From Cochliopodium minus (taxonomy: Eukaryota; Discosea; Himatismenida; Cochliopodiidae): 25,159 nt of DNA. Where the stretch lies: NCBI GenBank assembly GCA_024220525.1, contig JAMYWO010000320.1, positions 15,809-40,967 on the forward strand, read 5' to 3'. Positions within the stretch are counted from its first letter, which is position 1, and the number at the start of each line of letters is the position of its first letter. The notes beneath the pieces were generated by a model. The model made no database searches, had not been told where the DNA came from, and worked only from the letters and a program-made list of their open reading frames with translations. The position numbers and the translations under genes are program-made. Positions 1 through 10,320 of this stretch are shown piece after piece.

Positions 1-113
1 GCAATAGTAGAATCTTAGATAATTTTTTTAATCTAATATATTTTAGATAATTAGTATACTAATTTTGGGAAGGCCTGGGACTCAAAGATTATAGCAATAA
101 TAATAGAGCTGAA

Positions 114-1804
114 ATGATCGATAATGAATGTAATATTTGCAAGATTAGCTCAAGGATTAGAACAGATAGATTGGATAATTCTTTGTCATGCATTAAATGT
201 TCTGAAATAAAGAGGGAATATAAAAATTTGGGACGATTTGAAAATTTGGAGAATTTAAAATTGGATGAAAAGGAAGAATTGAAAATGATTTATCTTTGTT
301 GGAGAGATGATCTTGATTTGAATGAATTTATCAAAGCATCCCAATCAAATTATTCGATATCAGTAAGAGATAATTATAAAAGAACTCCTCTTCATTATCT
401 TTGTTGGAATAACAATGTATCTATCGATTTCTTGAATTATTTTCTCGAGAATAAAGCAAATCTGAACGAAGAGGATATTAATAAAAAAATTCCTCTTCAT
501 TATTTTTTGGAGAACAAAAATGAAAGACAAGATTTTGAAGAAATTTTGTATACCTTGGTTGAAAAGAAAAGTGATCTCAACATCCTCGATTCTGATAGAA
601 GAACACTCTTTCATTATCTTTTTCTTTACCAATCTAAAAAGTTAAACACAAAAGTTTTGAATCTTTTTCTTTCAAACACAAAAGAATCAGACATAAACTT
701 GAAAGATAAATTGAACAACTCTCCTTTCTCTTATCTTTTTTATCAAGAAGAAAAAAATATTAACATTGAAACAGTCAAATATTTGGTTGAAAACAAAGCA
801 AACATCAACTTGACATTTCACAAAAACAAATCTCTTCTTCACCTTTTATCCGGAAAAAATTCTGATGATAATGAAATCTTTCGTTATCTTATTGAGAACA
901 AAGTCGATCCAAATTTGAAAGATCAAATCGGAAATCATTTTCTTTTCTCTTTCATTGAACAATCAAAATTGGATACTTCTTTCCTCAACTTTTTGATAGA
1001 AAAAAAAATTAATCTTGAAGAAAATATGGGAGGGAAAGGACCTATTTGGTTTTATTATTACCAAAAGACACTCCAAAAACCTTTTCTTTTTGAAAAAGAA
1101 GTTTTCTTCATTTTGCTTGAGAATTCCAAAACAAAAGTCAACATCTCTCAATTTGTTTCGCTTTCTAATTACGAAAATTTTAAAAAAGAAGATGTAATAA
1201 GTATGATGTGTCATGGTTTGTTTCATATAAGGGTACCAGTTTTCAAACTAACTTGTTTTTTTTTAAAATAAAAATTATTTTTTGTGTTAGGAAAATTTAG
1301 TAGATTATAGTTGCTCCGATTGCAAAAATAAGTTAAATCCTAATGCGAAATTTTGTCTTAAATGTGGAAAAAAACTAATTCCTAACGTAAAACTTTTTTT
1401 CCTTTTTATTGAAAACAAATAATCACATGTATTGTTTTCAAAAATCTCATTTAGTTAATTTGCGGCCATAAATTCAACGAGAAAAATATTTGTGATAAAT
1501 GTAAATTTGAATTACCTTTCAAGCTTTCTTTTGTAAATTTTTTTGTGAATTCTATTTTAATTATCAAATTATTTAAATTTTTTAAAAGTATAATAGAATA
1601 ATCAAATCTTTGGAAGAAAAAGGCACGATATGGGAAAAGAATTTTCATGAATTATTTCCTTGTTCATTCAAGAAGAGAATAGAAAGTTTTGTGATGGGTG
1701 TTCATCTTTTCAACAAAACAAATCCTCATCTAAAATTTCCAAAACCAATTGTTTTGATGATCATTCGCCATTACTCCATTCCCTTTTTAGTATCAATTTT
1801 ATAA
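114..1804 (+). CDS. Ankyrin-repeat protein with N-terminal zinc finger and C-terminal zinc ribbons (tandem copy 1)
   Basis: Four-exon model 114-1232, 1291-1386, 1455-1532, 1589-1804, about 502 aa; all introns are gt..ag and the phases agree. The N-terminus has two CxxC pairs (CNIC, then CIKC) fitting a small zinc finger. Residues about 60-330 are degenerate ankyrin repeats (e.g. RTPLHYLCWNNN, KIPLHYFL, ENKANLN). Exons 2 and 3 encode two zinc ribbons (CSDC..CLKC and CGHK..CDKC). The last exon encodes a conserved module (GTIWEK, ELFPCSFKKRIESF, FPKPIVLMII) that could be an F-box-like helix pair; that is a guess. Ankyrin and zinc-ribbon parts suggest a cytosolic protein-binding adaptor, but I recognise no named gene. 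It is head-to-tail with its paralogue, with 56 nt between stop and next start. The exon 3-4 splice is supported because it restores the frame matching the paralogue. Confidence 0.82.
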
Positions 1805-1860
1805 ATTAAATTTCAAAAAAAAAAAAGAACCCACCCCATTCAATTCATTTTATTCAAATA

Positions 1861-3555
1861 ATGAATATCCAAAAGAAATTATGCAAATTTATAAATGATT
1901 GTGAGGAATGTAATGAAAAACTTGAAAATGCCCACAAAAATGATAGAAAATTTCAAGATTATTTGTTATGCACTGAATGCTCCGAAATAAAGAGGGAATA
2001 TAAAAATTTGGGATTGTTTGTAAATTTGGAGAATTTAAATTTGGATGAAAAGGAAGAATTGAAAATGATTTATCTTTGTTGGAGAGATGATCTTGATTTG
2101 AATGAATTTATCAAAGCATCCCAATCAAATTATTCGATATCAGTAAGAGATAATTATAAAAGAACTCCTCTTCATTATCTTTGTTGGAATAACAATGTAT
2201 CTATCGATTTCTTGAATTATTTTCTCGAGAATAAAGCAAATCTGAACGAAGAGGATATTAATAAAAAAATTCCTCTTCATTATTTCTTACTTAACAACAT
2301 TAAACAGAAAGATTTTGAAGAAATTTTGTATACCTTGGTTGAAAAGAAAACTGATCTCAGTATCCTTGATTCTGATGGAAGAACACCCTTTCATTATCTT
2401 TTTCTTTACCAATCTAAAAAGTTAAACACAAAAGTTTTGAATGTTTTTCTTTCAAACACAAAAGAATCAGACATAAACTTGAAAGATAAATTGAACAACT
2501 CTCCTTTCTCTTATCTTTTTTATCAAGAAGAAAAAAATATTAACATTGAAACAGTCAAATATTTGGTTGAAAACAAAGCAAACATCAACTTGACATTTCA
2601 CAAAAACAAATCTCTTCTTCACCTTTTATCCGGAAAAAATTCTGATGATAATGAAATCTTTCGTTATCTTATTGAGAACAAAGTCGATCCAAATTTGAAA
2701 GATCAAATCGGAAATTATTTTCTTTTCTCTTTCATTGAAAAGTCAAAATTGGATACTTCTTTCCTCAATTTTTTGATAGAAAACAAAATTAATCTTGAAG
2801 TCAAAAATGTCCATTCAACACCACTTGTAACCTATTACAATAATTCATCTCATCAACCCACTGTTTTTGAATTTAAAGTTTTCTTAACTTTACTTGAGAA
2901 CACCAAAACTCCTCTTAACATTTCCCATTTTTTGACTCATCGAAAAGTAAGTGATTTGGATACTAAGATGATTATTAGTATATTTTGCAATGGATTGGTC
3001 GAATTAGAGCTTAAAGTTTATCTCCTTTTTGTTTTTCAAATTTTATTTTTAATCTTATTTTATTTTATTAAACAGGATTGGTGTTTTGAATGCGGATATT
3101 TAACTGAGGTTGATGGTTGTTTTTGCACCCAATGTGGTTCCAGTTTTAGATTGAATGTGATAACTTTTTTTGTTTCTAAATTTTATAATTTTATATTTTA
3201 AAAGTGCAATTGTGTTTATGACCAAAATTGGCTTTGTCAGATATGTTCATTCGAATTACCAAGCTATACATCTTTGGTGAAAATCATTCTTTTTTATTTT
3301 TCTAAAAATTTAATTACAAATAATCGAACAATCAAAACTTTGAAAGAAAAAGGAACGATATGGGAAAAGAAATTTCATGAATTATTTCCTTGTTCATTCA
3401 AGAAGAGAATAGAAAGTTTTGTGATGGGTGTTCATCTTTTCAACAAAACAAATCCTCATCTAAAATTTCCAAAACCAATTGTTTTGATGATCATTCACCA
3501 TTACTCCATCCCTTATTTCTACGAAAAATATAAAAAACAAATATTTGATAGTTAA
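1861..3555 (+). CDS. Ankyrin-repeat protein with zinc ribbons (tandem copy 2)
   Basis: Three-exon model 1861-3015, 3076-3156, 3205-3555, about 528 aa. Same architecture as the upstream copy: N-terminal CxxC/CxxC finger (CEEC..CTEC), ankyrin repeats, zinc ribbon (CFEC..CTQC), a second Cys set (CNC..CQIC) and the tail module ending SIPYFYEKYKKQIFDS. The N-terminus is 11 aa longer than copy 1. The first intron is 60 nt with no in-frame stop, so retention would still be translatable. The third intron of copy 1 has no counterpart here: no ag acceptor lies before the tail module and the frame reads straight through. The ankyrin core and tail are nearly identical to copy 1 at DNA level, while the zinc-ribbon exons and introns have diverged. 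Function is unknown; a protein-binding adaptor is likely. Confidence 0.82.
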
Positions 3556-3699
3556 ATAAAATACGAAATCTTTGAATTAAGAACAAAAGAAATAGAACGG
3601 TTTTTTTTTAAAAAATTTTTTTTTAAACACTCGTTTATTTACAATAGAAAAAAAGTTATCAAAATGAAAAAGTTTTTTGAATGAAAGAAAAAAATAAAA

Positions 3700-4059
3700 T
3701 CAACACTTGAACCATTCATGTTGAAGAGCCTCTGTAATTTTCATTCTCTTCTTCCAATTTTTACACAACAAGCCACCCAGCAAGGAGCACAAATGATCAT
3801 CGAAAAATGAGGAGATCTTTGCATCATCATAACAGACAGAATAACCCAATTTCTTTATTTTTGGTTCGTTGAAAGGGAAAACTCCCGACAACATTTTGAA
3901 TAAAAGAACACCACAGCTCCATGCATCGCTCAATCTTCCATCATAAACCATGTGATGGAATTTTTCTGGTGGTGTGTAAACGGGAGTTCCTTGTAGACAT
4001 GTCATGGTACTTAATTGAGTTTCATCTTCGCAAATAGTACTGAATCCAAAATCAATAAG
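3700..4059 (-). CDS. Serine/threonine protein kinase, C-terminal lobe only (partial, 5' end lost at the sequence gap)
   Basis: One exon of 119 codons plus stop, entered through a ttttag acceptor at 4060-4061. It starts LIDFGFS, the magnesium-binding DFG motif of subdomain VII. It continues through the activation segment (GTPVYTPPEKF, where PPE takes the place of APE) and subdomain IX (DAWSCGVLLFKML), ending at subdomain XI (the KRMKITEALQHEWF region, with the usual Arg). This pattern fits CAMK/SnRK-type kinases. The glycine loop, the VAIK lysine and the HRD loop should lie upstream on this strand. That position instead holds a T-rich array, an 'n' at 4085 and then an oppositely oriented gene. 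I infer the missing half is a gap artefact rather than gene decay, because the surviving part is intact. It converges with the upstream ankyrin gene, 144 nt stop to stop. Confidence 0.8.
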   Translation of the reverse strand, partial: LIDFGFSTICEDETQLSTMTCLQGTPVYTPPEKFHHMVYDGRLSDAWSCGVLLFKMLSGVFPFNEPKIKKLGYSVCYDDAKISSFFDDHLCSLLGGLLCKNWKKRMKITEALQHEWFKC

Positions 4060-4084
4060 CTAAAATTAAAAATTTGAATAAAAA

Positions 4085-4085
4085 N
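4085..4085. other. Ambiguous base marking a probable assembly gap
   Basis: A single 'n' at the left edge of an ATTTTT array. The minus-strand kinase to its left lacks everything before DFG, and the plus-strand Roco gene to its right starts with a mid-gene exon. Both truncations at one ambiguous base point to a collapsed gap rather than a sequencing miscall. Confidence 0.75.
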
Positions 4086-4282
4086 TATTTTTATTTTTAT
4101 TTTTATTTTTATTTTTATTTTTATTTTTATTTTTATTTTTATTTTTATTTTTTATTTTTTATATTTTATATTTTATTTTTATTTTTATTTTTATTTTCAT
4201 TTATTTTTATTTTTCATTTCCATTTTCATTTTATTTTTTATTTTTTATTTTTCATTTTTTTAAATTATTTTTCATTTTATTA
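4086..4282 (+). repeat. T-rich low-complexity array, (ATTTTT)n then degenerate
   Basis: About 11 units of ATTTTT from 4086 to about 4150, then imperfect T/A/C-interrupted units up to the tag acceptor at 4281-4283. The T-rich strand is the sense strand of the Roco gene to the right, matching the T-rich 3' ends of its other introns, so it is probably the end of one of that gene's introns. Confidence 0.8.
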
Positions 4283-4283
4283 G

Positions 4284-7200
4284 AAATAAAACCACCAAAA
4301 GAAATTTCTTATGAAAATTGGATCATGAGATTTTTCAATGAGGAATACATCGAATTTTGTAAAGAGAACCTTTCTCGGTTGAAACATGAACGAATTTCTT
4401 TTTTGAAAGAAATAATCAACACTGGAGAGAAGAACAAAATCGTTTTGAAAGAAAGTCACCTCACTGAAATCAAAAGAAAGTTGAAAAACAATATTCCTAA
4501 AATTGCAAGTGAAAAAGTACCATTTGGGGAGTTTCTTGGAACCAACATCTATGATTTAAGTGGTAATAACTAATTTTATTTAATTTTATTTAATTTTATT
4601 TAATTTTTTAATTTTTTATTTGATTTTTTTTTTTGTTTTTTTTTTATTTTTTTTTTAAAAAATTTTATTTCACTTTTTTTACTTTTTGCACTTGTTTTTC
4701 TTATTTTCATTTTATTAATTTTATCAAAAAAATTTTTAACAGGAAATGATTTGAGCAATATCCCTCCCCCTCCTCCAATTCTAGAACTTTTGCTTCCAGT
4801 TTTTGAAGAAAATAACAAAAAACAAACAAAACTAAAAATCAGTAATTATTTTTAATCTATTTATTTAAATTTTATTTTTTAACAATAAACTTTTAATTCA
4901 AAAAGAAGAGCAAATTAATGATGATTCGCAAGTATTTTCTCTTGACAAGGATGTTTTTGTAGAAAAAACTGCACTGAGTGTAGAAGAATCTAAAGAGAAA
5001 ATGAAAAGAGATGTTGACAAATACAAAAATTTGAAGAGAAAAACCAACAAAAAACTCAACCTAAGGGTTCCTTTAATTAACAAAATAATGACAGAAATAC
5101 GTTCATTAATTTCGAGTAAAATTATTTTTTTATTTATTTTTTTTAATTTATTATTTTTTATTTTTTTTAAAATTTTTTTTTCAAATAAAATAAAAGCTTT
5201 TTATACATCCACTGTTGCAGAAAAGATAAAGGAAAACATCTTTTGTACAGAGTGTCTCAAACTCAAATTAAACACCAAAATATCACAAAGCCACGTTGTA
5301 GAAAATTTTGTGAAAGATTCTAAAACTATCACTTGTTCCAACAATCATATCCTTGACATTTCTACCATTGCCCCTGATGTAAAAAAAAAAAATTTTTTAT
5401 TATTTTTTTTTCAATTAATTAAAATTTTTTAAATTAAAAGATAACTCTTTCTCATGTCCACGTTTTAAACAATCATATTGTTGTCAAAGAAAAATTGGGG
5501 TTATCAAATGTTTTTTTTATAAATTTTAATGCAAATTTTTTTCTTTATTGTTTTTTTATTTTTAATTTCCGTTCATTTTTTTTCATTTATTTGGTTTGAT
5601 TTTATTTTTAATGTTTTAAATTTAATATTATTTTTTTTGAATATAGTTCTGGAGCTTTTGCGAATGTTTACAAAGGATTGTTGGTGTATGAGTCAAAGTT
5701 TGGGAAGAATGAGATTGTGGTTGCTGTTAAAGAGCTCATATTCCAAGAACAAGAAAGTTCTTCTCTGATCAGTGAAAAATTTCGTCAATTTAATCATGAA
5801 GTTAACCTTTTTAAAAGATATTTTTTATTTCAATTTTTATATTATTATTTCAATTTTTTTTTATTTTATTAAATTTTTTTTTTTTATTTTTATTTTATTA
5901 ATTTTTTTTTATTTTATTAATTTTTTTTTTTTTTTATTTTTTTTTTTATTTTATATTAATTTTATTTTTCATTTAGGTTTCAATGATGAGTCAACTGGTC
6001 AATCCTTACGTAGTAAAGCTTTATGGAATCACAACAACTCCTCAATTAAGAATAGTGATGGAATACTGTCCTTTACCGAATCTGAGAGACCACCTCTCTT
6101 CAGAAAGTTTGCTTTCCTCCTCCCAATATGATTTAGATCTAAAACTCTTGTTTTGTTTGGACATAGCCAAAGCAATAGAATATTTACATTCAATGAAACC
6201 TCCTGTTGTTCATCGGTAAAATAAATAAAAAGAAATTTTTTCATTTTTATTTTTATTTTTATTTTTATTTTCAATTTTTTATTTTTTAGAGATTTAAGGA
6301 GTCCCAATGTAAGTTTTTTATTTTTTATTTTTTTAAATAAAAAAAAAGTTTAAATTCAAAGTTTTATCCAATTAATCAAATTTTTTTTTTTTGAAAACAG
6401 ATTTTTGTGATCAGTTGTGATCCAAATGCGAACATAAGATTGAAAGTAGGTGATTTTGGTCTTGCTCAATCAGGTAAAATAATAACAAAAAAAAAAATAT
6501 TTCATTTGTTTAAATCTCTCCTTTACTTATTGTTCCAATTTTTTTCTTTTTTGTAGTTTCACACGAAATAAAACAAGCATTGGCTACTTTTTGTTGGCTT
6601 CCACCTGAAGTTTTTAATGGAGGAAAATACAACCAAAAATGTGATATATACAGTTTTGGAATTATCATGAGCGAAATTTATACAAGGAGTAATTTTTTAT
6701 TGTTTAAATAAAAAAATTAAATTATTTTTATTTTTATTTTTATTTTCTTTAATTTAGAATACCCTTTCAGTGATTATTCCCAATATTTTGTCGCAAAAGA
6801 AAATATAAAGTATGTTGACATTTGCAGTGTTTGTGGGCCTGATTGCCTCAAAAAAGAAAATTGTAAAATGGAAACCAAAAAAATTGAAGAAACAAACATC
6901 ATTTGGTAAAAAAAAAAAAAAAATTCTTTTCAATTTATAATTTTCTTTAATATTAGGTCGAATTCAGGGTTTGATGTTCAAAATGCAATTACAAACCAAA
7001 AATTGAGACCTAAATTGACAGAAGATGTAAAAAAAAAAAAATTAAATTTTTTTTTTGGTTGTTTAAAAATTATTGTTTTGTTAAACCATTCATAATGAAA
7101 AAGATACCAAAAGAGATAGTTTCTGTTGCTATGAAATGTTGGGACCAAAACCCTAATGAAAGACCTTCTTCCTCTAAAATCGTGGACAAGTTGGTTGATC

Positions 7201-8462
7201 TTTTGGGAGACGAAAACTCCATTAAAGAAAGAAAGAAGAAAAGGGAAATCAAAATGAATAAGTACAAACTTATGTACAACAAAGACGATGAAAATGAAAG
7301 TGACAGCATTTTGAGTGTAAAAAAAATTTTTGTTTTTTTATTTCAAATTTTTATTTTATTTTTATTTTTATTTTTATTTTTATTTAAATTTTAATTTTAA
7401 TTTTTATTGTCAATTTGATTAGACTTCTCCTTTGATCCCAGAATTTCGATTTTATGCTAAACAGATGAAGATGTTGATAGAAGGAAAACAACAGTTACTC
7501 TACCTCAATGGAGGAAATGAAATCAGACTTTATGATTTGACTTCCAACAAACTCATCGACAGTAGCTTTCCTATTTTGTCAGGATGTTCTTCCATAGAAT
7601 TTGTCAACAATGACATTTGGGCCATTAACGAAAACGACAATGTCATTAGAGTTTATTCGAAGAAGAAAAAGGATTTAAAGTTGAAAAAGCAAATGAAAAA
7701 CTCGAAGAACAATCTTTTCATTAACAAAATCTACGAATTTGAAGAAAAAACTTTTTTTAATTTCAAAAAAACTACTTGCAGGGTCTTGGTAGTTGGATTT
7801 GGCAATCATATTAGCTTGTGGGAAAGTTTCAACTTGATAAACTCTAGCTATTCGATTCCTGAGAATCTTGGGAAGATCAATGATGTTCATGTAGGAGAAC
7901 ATGATGTTGTGTCAAAGTACAGCTTCATCTTTTTATCTTTAAAAAATGCAGTTTTAAAACTTAAATGGTAAAAAAAAAAAATTAATTCTGAGAATTTTCT
8001 TTTTTATTTTAATTTCATTTTTATAATTTTTTTTTTTTTTTCTAAAGGTCAAGAGACAATGATAAATTGGAAACAAATCAGATCATCTCTTACGATTCTC
8101 TATCTTTTGATAAGTTTGCTTTTCATGATAGATATATTTTCACATCCGCTCTCAGCAACATCTATGTCTGGGATATCCACAAAAAGAATCTTAAAAAACC
8201 TATATTCAACTTTGTGATTGAGGGACTGGAAATTTCCTTCAAATTATTTCGTGTAATTATTTCAAAAGGAAAATTTTTTCTTTTTGTTGTTTTTAGTAAT
8301 CGAATTGTTGTATTGAAACTGGGTGGCGATTCTTTATCTGTGGTTTCTAATTTGGTTGGTGATTCTGATTTTTTTGATTTAATTCAATTAAATGACGAAG
8401 AAATTATTTGTTCTTGTTCAAATGGTGAAATTTTGAAGATTGATCTGAACAATTTGGATTAA
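4284..8462 (+). CDS. Roco/LRRK-like protein kinase, 3' part: Cys-containing linker, TKL kinase, beta-propeller (5' end lost at the gap)
   Basis: Fifteen exons: 4284-4562, 4743-4841, 4906-5115, 5197-5378, 5441-5499, 5647-5800, 5977-6215, 6290-6308, 6401-6473, 6557-6688, 6758-6905, 6957-7026, 7104-7316, 7423-7967, 8048-8462; about 944 visible residues. The first exon is entered mid-gene in phase. Visible residues about 1-195 are a charged linker with a proline run; about 196-256 carry FCTEC and CSNNHILDISTIAPD, like the Cys/His linker before Roco kinases. The kinase (about 270-600) has the loop LGSGAFANVYKG, VAVKEL, HRDLRSPN, DFGLAQ and CDIYSFGIIM, a TKL signature with all catalytic residues present. 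A Cys cluster (CSVCGPDC..C) lies in the C-lobe. The C-terminus has WD-like blades (EIRLYDL, VIRVYS, HISLWES, IYVWDI), as in LRRK proteins. Roc and COR would lie upstream in the missing part; that placement is inference. The HRD loop sits on a 19-nt exon. Confidence 0.85.
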
Positions 8463-9015
8463 AAAGTTTAAACATGAGATATTCTACTTTTTAAGAATAT
8501 TTTAATTGAAAAAAATAAATAAAAAATGGAGGTATATCCAAATTGAATGTAAACCAATCTTCATAAAATTATTGATAAAGAAAGAATGTTTTGAACAATA
8601 AAAGAATCACAACAAAGGAAGAGAAGAATATGTTTGTTTCTATCCTGGATGTGAGAAGATATTTTCTTCAAAATTGGAATAATCATTATATATGTCATAA
8701 AGAAACCATCACTATTGATAGAAAATCGTATAGGATTCCTAATTATGATATATATTTGAGATAAAAATCCTTCCAATCCATCATCTTTTTTATTATCATC
8801 AAACCATAGAATCCAAAAATTTTAAAGGTAAATATACCCTACAAAACTATTATATATCCTCAATCAGATAAAAAAAATATGATATGTTTTACAAGATAAC
8901 CATCAATAACCAAGGTTTGTATTATAAATTAAATACTTTGTAAATCTGATTAAAATATATCCATATATTTTAACATTGTATGAAAAAATTCAAATTTTAA
9001 TCGCATTCCTTTTTA
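8463..9015. other. Intergenic, no intact gene; one possible zinc-finger relic
   Basis: No open frame here has gene-like content or splice sites. A short plus-strand stretch near 8620-8679 reads like the start of a C2H2 zinc finger (CFYPGCEKIFSS) but is surrounded by stops. The rest is AT-rich without repeats or RNA-gene structure that I can see. Confidence 0.5.
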
Positions 9016-9960
9016 AAAGATAAATGAAGAAAACATTAAAGATTATCAGCTTGCTGTAACTCTTTTCCACAAAAATTGTTTCAATAGGGAAGTCTTGTGA
9101 TAAAAGTTATTACGAGAAATTTTTAAAGCTTAAAACAACACTTGGCAGAAAAGGAGGAGATATCAAGAAAAAAGGAGCTCAAAATTAATCCAACAAAAAT
9201 GCATCACTTTTCAAGACTTCATTCTGAAGTTTACCATAACAGCTCCTACACGCAAATAGCAGAGCTTTAGAGGGGATGATGAAGAATGAAGATGAGGATG
9301 TTGTTCGTGTTGTAAAATTTTATTCCGATTCAATTTTCTCTGATTATAAAAAGTTTCATACTCTCAGAAACACTTATTTTACACAAAAAAGAATTAAAGG
9401 GATGTTGCTTGGAGACGAGAAAGCTGTGAACCTATGATTCATTTATCACAAAGGACAAGGTATTTATGGAATGGTTTGGATCATTCATTAGTCTTGTGGG
9501 GAATTCTAAAGTCATCTATCAACTCAGAAACTAAGAATATGAAAAGATGGAAAGAAATTATTGATGGATCTTTTGATAAGGGAGCATTTAAAGGGATCAA
9601 ATGCAAGGAATCCTTTCTTTCAGTTGTCAACACTAGTTAAAAGAAACCAAAGAAAATCTTATGTGCGAAATTTGTCATTCTGATATTAAAGAAGAAAAAG
9701 TTTTTTGCAAGTCCGAAAGATAGTTTTTCATTTGTGAACGTTGTGAAAAGTTTGATGAACTCACCATCGAAACTCTATTTTCTCGAAAAGAAATTGAGAA
9801 ACTCAACACCAGTGCGAAAAAGAAAAAAGAAAAAAAAGAAAACAAAAAGATGGAAATTGAAGATCTTTCTCGCAACATCCCCTTCCCAACCTTCTACTAA
9901 GCCCTCAAGAAAAAGAAAACAACCAAAGAAGATCAAAAAGAAATCAAATACAAAAAAATA
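9016..9960 (+). pseudogene. Decayed protein-coding sequence of unknown family
   Basis: Protein-like codon usage continues for about 950 nt on the plus strand but moves between frames and is crossed by several stops, with no gt/ag pairs that would explain it. Readable pieces include KDYQLAVTLFHKNCF near 9037, a piece around 9100-9185, a 53-codon stretch from 9276 (MMKNEDEDVVRVVKFYSD) overlapped in another frame by a stretch from 9434, and from about 9661 a CxxC..CxxC finger-like segment (CEICHSDI..CERC) followed by a Lys/Glu-rich tail. The finger resembles the N-terminal CxxC pairs of the ankyrin genes at the left of the window, so a broken relative is possible. I cannot name the parent. Two neighbouring relics rather than one gene are also possible. 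Confidence 0.55.
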
Positions 9961-10139
9961 ATTAAAAATGTTTTCATCTTTTGATTGTTTTGATATTTTG
10001 ATTGATTTCAATATTCAAATTTTTTGTTGATTTTTTTTTTAAAAGTTATTTTTGATCAAAAAAAAAAATACAAGTTTAATTGAATGTGAAATATAAAAAA
10101 AATAAAAATCTCGAGTGTTTTTCAATTCAATCCTTTCGA

Positions 10140-10219
10140 ATGGAAAGAAAATTTAATTATTGCAAAAATTGTAATTCAAGTTCAACTAATGCCAAATTTT
10201 GCACTAAATGTGGACTCAA
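10140..10219 (+). CDS. Zinc-ribbon protein, first 26 codons (3' end lost at the gap)
   Basis: The ATG at 10140 opens a frame beginning MERKFNYCKNC and continuing through TNAKFCTKCG, a CxxC-x12-CxxC zinc ribbon. It closely resembles the zinc ribbon of ankyrin copy 1 (NAKFCLKCG), so this may be another member of that family with the ribbon moved to the N-terminus. The frame runs into the 'n' at 10220 and then an A-rich array, where similarity ends. Function cannot be judged from so short a piece. Confidence 0.6.
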
Positions 10220-10220
10220 N
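10220..10220. other. Ambiguous base marking a second probable assembly gap
   Basis: A single 'n' interrupts the zinc-ribbon gene on its left and is followed by an A-rich array leading into a minus-strand transporter that lacks its 3' end. This is the same arrangement as at 4085. Confidence 0.72.
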
Positions 10221-10302
10221 AATAATAAAATAATAAAATAATAAAATAATAAAATAATAAAATAATAAAATAATAAAATAAAAAATAAAAAATAAAATAA
10301 AT
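10221..10302. repeat. AATAATAA-type octanucleotide array
   Basis: About six or seven units of an 8-nt AATAATAA period, grading into AAAAAT units. On the minus strand it is T-rich, consistent with being intron sequence of the transporter to the right. It abuts the 'n' at 10220. Confidence 0.8.
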
Positions 10303-10320
10303 TTTAAATCTAATTTTTAC

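Noticed and set aside
4074-4283. Phe/Tyr/Leu-rich frame made of repeated FYFYF
   Set aside because: Translation of a T-rich array; ends in a splice acceptor used by the next gene.
9661-9960. Reassigned stop codons (TAA/TAG as Gln), since CxxC finger sequence continues past stops
   Set aside because: Every other gene in the window ends at ordinary stops and has no in-frame TAA or TAG in conserved domains; decay explains this locus better.
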